DNA of 64,000 bases from Sabellastarte sp. h YS-2021 (lineage: Eukaryota > Annelida > Polychaeta > Sabellida > Sabellidae), in contig OZ024934.1 of the NCBI GenBank assembly GCA_964017235.1, positions 87,882,706 through 87,946,705 of the forward strand. Reading direction: 5' to 3'. The notes under the pieces are model-generated. The model did no database searches, was not told where the DNA came from, and worked only from the letters and a program-made list of their open reading frames with translations. The position numbers were made by a program, and so were the translations under genes. How positions within the stretch are numbered: the first letter of the stretch is position 1; each line of letters starts with the position of its first letter. Below are positions 55,560 through 64,000 of this stretch, in pieces.

Positions 55560-58250
55560 ATACAACTGAGTGAGCATTTCATATGTTTATAAATGTTTAT
55601 AGACATATACATTGAAAGGTTGATATTAGGTTTAAAAATGAAAACAGCATAAATGTTTAGATTTAAAATGTTTATAAACATTTATTTTGTAAATGTATAT
55701 CAATGTTAGTATTTGCAAGGTATATAAACATTGATGAATTAAAAATAATTCAATGTTTATTAATGTTTCTTTATACAAATATCATCAATGCAGCATAAGT
55801 TTAAAAATGTTTATTAATATTTTCTTAAAGTACCCAATACTTAACTTGAGTAAGTATGTTAAATAGTACATACTTATAAACAGTTTATTCTGACAGATTA
55901 ACATTTGGTTGAAGAGTGAAAACCAGATCAACAAAAAGAATTAAGATGTTTATCAATGTTTTTAAACCTTAAGATTGGATTATTGATGCTAAACTTATAA
56001 ATGTTAAGAAAACCAACAATTTTCATCTACTTAGTACAAATAACATCATAAAGAAGGGCTCTCAAAGCGTGAGAATATCATCTTTATGTCTAAACTTGAG
56101 AGATAGTGGCTTAAAAATTGAGCGCTCATTCAATTCCTATTTTTGGGTGTTATATGTTGAATAATTATTTTATAAGTTCCTTAAAATCCCCTATTATTGC
56201 TCACAGCCATCTTTGATGACACCTAAACATTTATAAATGTTTATAAACATTAAATAAATGTGAATTTAAATGAACATTGGAAATTTTTCTAATGTTCCTA
56301 AATATCAGTTTGGTGTATGCAAGAAGCTACTAATGGTAATACTTCAACCATTAAAATATGGGATAAGTTTAAGTTTACATTAAAATCAATATTTATCAAA
56401 TTTCATGGCTAATAATTTAAATCAATGATAATTAATGTAATTAAACATTTCAATGTTGATGTACATACATATTCATATTATTTATTTGGAAGGTTTCAAA
56501 TTAACCACTCTGGTTAGAAAACCTAATGATTTTGGTCTTGTGTTTTACATTTAATAGGAGTGTATATTAAAATATGTAAATCAACACATCAACACCAGAC
56601 ATTTTTATTGACATTTGTTAATATATGACAAGGTCCATCAATGTCAGTAAATGTACATCAACATTAATAAATGTATTTAAACAGTCATATATATTAATAA
56701 ATGCATTTAAACAGCCAAATGTTGCTTTACATTTCAATTTTATATTTTCTTTAAGGCAATTAATGGCAGTATCTGAAAAATTAATTCTATTTAAAGAAAC
56801 ATTTTGACAGTATTAATCACAAAGTGAAAGTAGTGGGCCCAACCTTCAAATCATAAATTCATGAAAAGTTATTTAAAAACTTGTAAGTTAATCATTTTCT
56901 AAGTCAACATTTCATATGTTTATAAATGTTTATGAACATACCTATTCAAAGGTTGATATTTGGTTTAAAAATGAAAACAGGCATAAACATTTAGATTCAA
57001 TATGTTTATCAACATTTCTTTCGCAAACATATATCAATATTTATAAATGCTACTGGTTAAAATCCAATGTTTATTGAGGTTTATAATATAAACCTTTTTG
57101 TATGTTGATAAATTAAAATTTGTATGAATGTACCCATGCAGTTAAAATTTTACACATTTTGAAAATATAGTTGTGCATCTTGAATTGTCACAATCAATCA
57201 CAATTTTTTAAATTTCTAGGTGTATACTTGTTGTGAAAACAATTGTGATCAGAAGGTTGATTAATGCTTGTTGCTGTAAATCTACATGATTTTATGTACA
57301 TGCACATTTAAATTGCTCAATGAATGTGTAGTATTGCTTGCATAATTTTATATGATTTTGACAGTCCATAAGACATTACATTCTTTTTCTTTCAATTAAG
57401 TAAAACAAGAAACACAAGTGCAATTACATGGCAGTATCTATTGTCCAATATTAAATTAATGTCTCTATTCTTTTAAGCTCAGAGATGGTTGCAGGCAAAT
57501 TAATTAACACACTATTATTGTTATTGCACTTCATTTGTTTCTTCCGTGGTTTTAAGGGTCTTGTTTAAAGAGTAGTATGTTTTCTGATGCATATTATAAT
57601 TGGGTGTAATGAAAGTGGCGCTTTAAAAGCAATAATTATCTGAATAGGTTGATTAATGATTGTTGCTGTAAATCAACGTCATTTTACATACATGTACATT
57701 TAAATAGCTCAATGAATGTTCATTATTCTTTGCATATAATCTTACATTATATAATTGTAACCATCCATAAGACAGATTTCTTCTTCCAGTTAAGGAAAGC
57801 AAGAAAAACAAAAGCAATTACATGACAGTATCTATGGGCTAATAATATTAAAGATAGGTGTTTATTCTTTTAAGCTCAGAGATGCTGAGAGGTTTAATAT
57901 AACTATTTCTGAATCATAATGTATTTTAAGAAATCTGTCAATTTTAACTAATTTTTTTAGCTAAACTATGTGTAAAGAAGATATATATTTTAAATATGAA
58001 ATCAATGTTTTTTTTCTTATCACAAGATTTCAAAAACATTTCTTTATGTTTTTGAACATTTGATAATAGTTCAGCAAACGTTTTTAAACATTGATAGATG
58101 AAAGTAAACATTTACAGATCCTTCAACCTTTCACAGTTTGCCCAAATTCAGCCAGTTTGGTCATTTTACAGCTGTAAAATGTTGATATTTCATCGATAAA
58201 CGTTGTCAATGTTTATAAACATTTATAAACATATGCAGTGCTCACTGGGA
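55560..58250. repeat. AT-rich degenerate repeats with ATGTTTATAAACAT palindromes
   Basis: ATGTTTATAAATGTTTATAA-type motifs recur across the block. A segment at 55570-55740 recurs at 56910-57080 (TTTCATATGTTTATAAATGT, AAAGGTTGATATTAGGTTTA), with a weaker copy near 55890-55960. Another pair, 57250-57497 and 57648-57885, shares GGTTGATTAATGCTTGTTGC and TTCTTTTAAGCTCAGAGATG. No coding frame was found. Confidence 0.8.
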
Positions 58251-59026
58251 AGCCTGTATACCTTTTTTAACATGCCAGGGTGATTGTAGCTAAGAATTGC
58301 ATAATGCATGTTGTTCCTGACCGTTTCCTACAACTGTGGCCATTTCAAACCCCAATCTTTAAAACAGCCTGGCAAATTTAAATATAACTGAAAAATGGGC
58401 ATACATGTTTATTAGGCTTGAACAGATTTTTCAGGCAATAAGAGAAGTTAGCAGATATAATTAAGTTTTGATATTCAACATTTTCCTCGACTTCAAAAGA
58501 TTTCATGAGTAGATAATTAGTGAAGTGAAGAGCTACAATGTGTATAATTTGCAATCAAGTGATATATGTAGAATTTGCAATTGTATATACACCCGTAAAT
58601 GATATGATTAACTGTTTAATTGTTTACTAAAACTCGTGTCATACATGGCATTATAACTAAAATCGAGTGAAAATTGCCTCAATAGCCCAATAGCTTAAGC
58701 TCGCCTTATAACTAATGACTTTATTTGCAATATATGTGATGTATGTAACTTTCAAAATTTTATGTAGGAATAGATAAATGTCTAACATTACAAATTTTAT
58801 TTAAGTAAGTTTTTCTATTCTGCACATTTAGGTCAAATACAACTCACCGTGGGTACTAAATGTACAAAACACCAGCTTATATGGATAGTAAGCTTATATA
58901 TATATATGTTGAGATAACCTTCAATTTAGCATGACCGAGTTCCACTTTACTTAGACATCAACGTACTGAGTAAACTAAACTGGTAAAAATCGTGTACACT
59001 ATTTAAATACAAAAAGGCAAACTTAC

Positions 59027-59082
59027 CTGATACATAATGACAGTAATACAGCATTTCTGAGTACAAGTCCAGTTAAAGCCAT
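59027..59082 (-). CDS. Duplicated GPCR signal-peptide exon (possible alternative exon 1)
   Basis: ATG at 59082 opens MALTGLVLRNAVLLSLCI plus AG, then GTAAGT. This matches exon 1 at 31520-31575 in length, phase and context. Three of 18 residues differ (L to V, T to A, L to V), all conservative. No second copy of the later exons lies in the window. It may serve the same receptor gene as an upstream alternative first exon, or it may be a remnant of a lost paralogue. Confidence 0.65.
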
Positions 59083-60084
59083 GTTGAGAAACTTACTTCT
59101 TTCCCAGTGGAAAATGTAAACTATATGAACTCTTGAAATATATGTATATACCCCAGCTTGAATGATTAGGTCAGCTCTTTTACAATGAAGTAAAGAGAAT
59201 TTCGAACTGCTTCTATTACACTCACAAAGTGAATAAGTCTATTATTAATTATGGTGTTAATGAAAGCTAATAATGACCCTGTACATAGAATCTAATGTAA
59301 TCTTATCTACTGCTTTGCAGGCGAATATCTTCCCACTATTATGAACTCACTACGCTAAGTGAACAAGATATATTTCCTTTTTTTTCTTTTATTCAGGGCC
59401 AGACTTATACCACACCGCTCAGGAAAGGTTTCAGGTGTGAGACATATTGTTCCAAAATAGTAACAATGCCTGCTGCTGTATCTCTCATTACTTATTTCAG
59501 ATCACTTTGTTTATCATGTATTTGTGAGTGAATTAATTGGAAGAGCAAACAGGTTTTGTGTGATATTGGAAAAAATATGGAACAAACATGGGGGATATTT
59601 CCTGTTTGTCAAGTTTCATCATGTCTAGGTACTTTAATGTTTTGATAACCAGACTAACTATTATTGACAGATAATTTTCAAGAGAGGAGACAAAACAGTA
59701 TTTTCAATAAACATGTACAAAAGTCATATTTTTTTCTGTGTAAACTGCTGCAACACCATCTTCACTGACTAATCATTTTAAGATTAATATTAATTAATTA
59801 AAAAATACACCATTAAGTTTACATAAATTTACTTAAGTTCAAAAGCTTGTCTTAATTTGACTTAATATGTACACAGCAAGTGTTGTCAGGGGCTAAATTT
59901 ACAAGAGGTGTTAGAGAAAGGTCAGTCTTAGGCTTAGGCACTCACCACTGAGCTTTTTGTCTCAGCTAAGTATTGGCTCAAATCTGGTTCCCAGTAGTTG
60001 ACTAAACCGAAACTGATCTGAGCCAAAAGTTTTAATTTAATTGTTAAATCAGAGACATTGCAGGGATCGGTACCAAGGAGAAAG

Positions 60085-60345
60085 ACGGAAAAAGAAAGAA
60101 AGAAACAAGGGTGGGTTAGCTTTTGCAAAGAGATAAGTTTTCAACTTCATCAGGGAGATCATTCCAAATCACTGAAGCATCATATGCAAAGCTGAGGCCA
60201 AAATGCTTTTTTAGACTTGTATATTGATACAAAATGTGGGACTTCGTTCTAAGCGTTCTGTATACACTGTGTCTGGGTTTAAGGAAAGGTGCCAAGTATT
60301 TTGGATAACCACTATGTAGAAACTTGTACACCAATAGGGCCGTCT
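60085..60345 (-). mobile_element. LINE 3' fragment (L2/CR1-like)
   Basis: The minus strand reads MVYKFLHSGYPKYLAPFLKP, then HFGLSFAYDASVIWNDLPDE and, after a shift, KTYLFAKANPP. This is the conserved C-terminus of the LINE ORF. Both sides are truncated. Confidence 0.82.
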
Positions 60346-60349
60346 TGAA

Positions 60350-61855
60350 GTAAACATAATGTTCTCTTGATTATGTAAGTCCGTTCACTAAGCCTATGTA
60401 CAATTTGTAGGAATGCAGGTGTATATAAGTTACAAAGACCAAGTGTTTGTTGTCATATTGGTGCCCAATATTTGGGAGTTCCAGTATATGGTGATGATAG
60501 AGTCTGTTAACACCAACTATTACTTCATTAAAAACAATCACACGTAGATACAGTTTTTTTTCTGATAGGGTGTACTTACAAAATGAAACCAGCCAAATAG
60601 TGGACTTAAAGAAACCAGACAAAAAGGAAACCAGACAGAAAGTTTCAATACCAGGACAAAATTTCTTTCATTGTATAATAATTGTAATTGTTACATTGTA
60701 TAACTGTTGTTTAATACTTGAGTTATTAATAGAATAACAATAAACAGCTCATAACGCCTATGTTACACCATCTCATACTGGGGTCACAGGCTACAGACAG
60801 ACTCATGCTTTTGATTGTAATACAGTCCACATGTGTCTTGGTGAGACCTCTTCGGTGCTGTATGGTGTGATTTACATTTGAGTAGGGGCGCATTCAACAC
60901 GACATTTCAATTTTGTAGAATTTTTTTTATACGTTTGATAAATCTTCAGTGACCTCTCACAAGCTGTATTAAAATCTATAAGGTGAAAAAGTGAACGTGG
61001 GAAGGATACAAAGTGTGGTTCATTCTTCAATGTATACTAGCCAGATACCAGATACATCTTTTCAAAACCATGGAGAAGAGGTCATAAAGCTGAGATAGAA
61101 AAGACCGCACGGAAACGTCTGACCGTAGCTTAAAGGAGCATATCATCTACAAAGTGACTAAGTTACTGCTGATGGTCGCATATATTTATTTTATTTATTT
61201 GTCATAATGACATGTAATATAGAATATACAAATGCAGGAACAAGATAAATACAACACTGTCCAGCCCTGTAGGGCTTAGAAGTCACTCTTAATGAAGATA
61301 ATAATTAATGTATTGATATAGATTGGACTAGATTTTAGAGGTCAGAGTTACTACAGCATGGTCAAAGGTCAAATCAAGGTCACACCATCACACTTCACAC
61401 CTAAACCCCAACCTATATCCCGAAACAAGCACTTTCTATATTTCAATGTTTTCAATGTTTATACAACACAAACAAGATGTTTCCAGCAGCTTGACCACTC
61501 AGTCGTACTGTGTGTGAAAACAAGCAAACTGTAGAGATGTTTAAATAATGTAACCATCAGTTCACATTCTTATCAAAACATAAGCAGAGCAGTAATTAAT
61601 GATTAATTTGGATAATAATACTAAGTGATCTCATTTGTGCGAAGCTGTTATCTATTCTGTTTAAACATACCCTGTTAAACAGATTAGGTTTACTAATTAA
61701 CTCCAAGCTATCAACAAAATATGTTATCCTCAGTTTGTTTGAACATGAGACCTAATTTCCTACCCTCTGACATTGTTAATGCCCTTTGACATTGTTCAGT
61801 GTGAAGATGAAATGGGCTCACAGTTACCACCCAACACAGGTAGAATTTTATAATA
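60350..61855. other. No gene recognised
   Basis: AT-rich sequence with several short open frames and a stretch near 61170-61300 (TTTATTTGTCATAATGACAT … CCAGCCCTGTAGGGCTT) that looks like a dispersed repeat end. No domain seen. Confidence 0.5.
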
Positions 61856-61860
61856 CTATT

Positions 61861-61900
61861 GTGGGGGTGGGGGTGGGGGGGTGGGGGGTGGGGGGTGGTG
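61861..61900 (+). repeat. G-rich tract (GGGGGT)n
   Basis: Runs of five to seven G separated by single T could form a G-quadruplex. A run of C follows at about 61923. A 69-codon His/Pro-rich antisense frame here is an artefact of the tract. Confidence 0.9.
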
Positions 61901-61939
61901 CAGAGAGAAGTACACCCCAATGCCCCCCCCCCTTATAGA

Positions 61940-62975
61940 TTAACCTCCGATAATGCCTAATATTGAGAATAATTTTGTGGAGGAATTCGTTTATTTTAAA
62001 CCCATAAATAATACCCATATAACAGTTATTCCCGTGGAACAGTTATTCGCATTTTTAACCGCATGTTTACGGGATGTGAACTAGTAAGTACCAGTACTGT
62101 AAAGCCAAAAGAATGCATCACTAATCTCTGTTATGTATCAGGAAGTCTCGATCGTTATTTTAATTATTTATATCAATTTTGTATTCATTCAAAATGTTTT
62201 TGCCATATATTATGGGACTTAAAACATCAAATAATGTCAATTAAACTTTAAAATATTTTGCAAAGACAATAATCTTTAGAAGCAAATACCTGGTTTTGGG
62301 TGATAATAGAGGATCGACAATACGTAACTGATACACATTTTTTGTTTATCGCAAATGTTGTTTAATTATTATGCGATATAATTACGTTGTAATTACATTG
62401 GGATATTGTGTCAAAATGTGCACCAAATATGTTCACTAGAAATATATTTTATTTAATTTCTTCTTTTTCATTGCTAGGTGTAACTACGGAAGCCTAGTAC
62501 CCAATATGGTGGGCGATACCTGACCCTATATTGCAGTAGCGGTCAGGAACCAGACTATTTGGCGTCCCTCTATTAGGTAGAATGAGTTTACACCTGTTCC
62601 AGTGAACTTCAATGGCGTAAATTTATTGTTCTTTGAATTTGTTAATTGGCTTGACATTGTTTTTGGTAACGACTGTTCAAAGTCTCAAATTAATGTGTTA
62701 ATGTGGAGCTAATAAGAAGATATTATGTTGTACTTACTTTATTTTTTCACTTTTCTATACAGGTAAAAATTAAATTTGCCCACGCATTTTTGCCTGTCTC
62801 TTTATGGATGCATGCTTTTTGCATTTAATCAAATATCCAAAGCTTTTACAGGTTGGAGCAAAATGTATCAAAATTGTATCCACTGTCAGGACACTGCAAT
62901 TACCAGTCCTTGATCCCACGCTGAGGTTTTAAGTTGTTTCATGAGAATATATTGGTGAGCTTGGTACCAGTCTAA
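61940..62975. other. No gene recognised
   Basis: AT-rich sequence without recognisable repeats or exons. Confidence 0.5.
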
Positions 62976-62979
62976 TGTT

Positions 62980-63982
62980 TGTATATGTTGTATTGAATGT
63001 GGATAACCATTGAATGTATACAATGTATACATTCAATGGGTCAAGCTAATGAAGCTATTGAATGTGTACATTCAATGGGCAAATCATTGAATGTATACAT
63101 TCAATGGCTGAGCTGTGGAAGGTGTAGATTCAATAGCTAAAATCATTGAATGTGTACATTCAATGACCCAAGGCATGGTATGTTGAAATAATTAAATATG
63201 AAATGCTGATATAGATTGTAAAGACAAATTTATAACATAGATTACATATTTTCTAGCATAATAATAAGCAATTAACTGGAATAAAGGTGGTACATTTCAG
63301 GAATAGACATAAAGAAGGATCAGTATACGACATTAAAATTATTTAACATTTTTGCTATGACATAAATTTTATATATTTTATCACATTATTTTCTTTAGCG
63401 TCTTTATATTTTGTAAATCACTCATTATTTTATAATAGGCTTTTGTGGCATCATTCTGCTATTGCATAGAATATTTACTAATTTCTGCAGACAAGCCTTT
63501 CTGATCAGAGCCATTATGAAAGCTGTATAATAAGCTCTACATTAATCCACAAATATAAAAACATTTTGCCTATCAATCAAAGTATGAAAGAGAAACAGTT
63601 CAAGCCTGAGTAGTAAATTTTATGGTCTTTAAGTATATGATTTTGAAATAATGTTTGATGTAATGTTAGAGAGGTTCATTGGGACAATATATAATTAGAA
63701 AACAGATTAAGATAGACAATTTGTTAGAAAACAACAGTGTTTGTTATAAGACATAACTGTGTGATTGCCTACGTATAATAAACTTATTGCAAAAGTTTAT
63801 TTTTAAGTTGATATCAACAGAGGTGATATTAAGAAAATGATAAAAATAAGTAACATTTTATGCAGTATCAATTACTTATTTCCATTTGTTAATATACACA
63901 ATGACTTTGATTGTTGAATGTACACATTCCACAGTTAAACCATACATTCAATGGTTATCTACATTCAATACAACATATACAC
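62980..63982. mobile_element. Foldback/MITE-like element with palindromic subterminal repeats
   Basis: GTATATGTTGTATTGAATGT then GGATAACCATTGAATGTA on the left faces the reverse complement at 63941-63982, giving inverted repeats of about 38 bp. Next to the left end are five palindromic units built on CATTGAATGTA and its complement (63008, 63056, 63085, 63114, 63144). One further unit (TTGAATGTACACATTCCAC) lies near the right end. The interior is non-coding. Confidence 0.85.
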
Positions 63983-64000
63983 AGAATTTTTAAAGGCACC

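Larger units (their letters stand above)
54170..60035. repeat. Segmental duplication, copy 2, split by later insertions
   Basis: 54170-54380 matches 29930-30070, and 58260-60035 matches 30090-32350. The 3.9 kb between them (54397-58250) is a TIR element plus AT-rich repeats that copy 1 lacks. Confidence 0.8.

Overview
This window is eukaryotic nuclear DNA, AT-rich, with long introns, canonical GT-AG exon boundaries and a dense, layered load of transposable elements. L2/CR1-like, Tx1/L1-like, DIRS-like and PIF/Harbinger-like relics, tRNA- and 5S-derived SINEs and many MITEs occur together. The host genes are a GAPR-1-like CAP protein and an invertebrate-style peptide-type GPCR. This fits a marine invertebrate, most likely a lophotrochozoan such as a mollusc. 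That placement is an inference; nothing in the window names the species.

Only two host genes can be supported. (1) A CAP-superfamily gene runs on the + strand from about 3719 to 12121. Five exons join in phase and end in a proper stop, with a polyadenylation signal downstream. (2) A class A (rhodopsin-like) GPCR runs on the - strand. A 56-bp signal-peptide exon (31575-31520) joins in phase to the exon for the N-terminus and TM1-TM5 (21140-20322), then TM6 (19896-19809), TM7 plus helix 8 (19067-18931) and possibly a tail exon (17669-17508). TM3 carries an apparent one-base deletion. A second, nearly identical signal-peptide exon lies about 27 kb further upstream (59082-59027), inside a diverged segmental duplication, and could splice in the same phase.

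Layout. 1-12.4 kb: the CAP gene, whose introns hold a 21-bp minisatellite, a 5S-derived SINE, MITEs, a LINE fragment and a tRNA-derived SINE. 12.9-17.5 kb: LINE fragment, second 5S-derived SINE, tandem duplications and a tRNA-SINE with a 13-bp target duplication. 17.5-31.6 kb: the GPCR, with a dead Tx1/L1-like LINE, a DIRS-like fragment and a decayed zinc-finger ORF in its first intron. 30-32.3 kb and 54.2-60 kb: the two copies of the promoter/exon-1 duplication. 34.6-51.2 kb: an L2/CR1-like LINE split by a 14,111-bp insertion. 51.7-52.9 kb: a broken Harbinger transposase. 54.4-58.3 kb: a TIR element and AT-rich degenerate repeats. 60-64 kb: LINE fragment, G-rich tract and a foldback element built from palindromes.

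The most striking object is the insertion at 35152-49262. It has 140-bp terminal inverted repeats that are identical by eye. A 4-bp flanking duplication (CGCT) restores the LINE reading frame when the insert is removed. Its largely palindromic body contains at least six tandem-repeat families in mirror order, and no transposase was recognised. It looks like a giant non-autonomous foldback-type element assembled from satellites.
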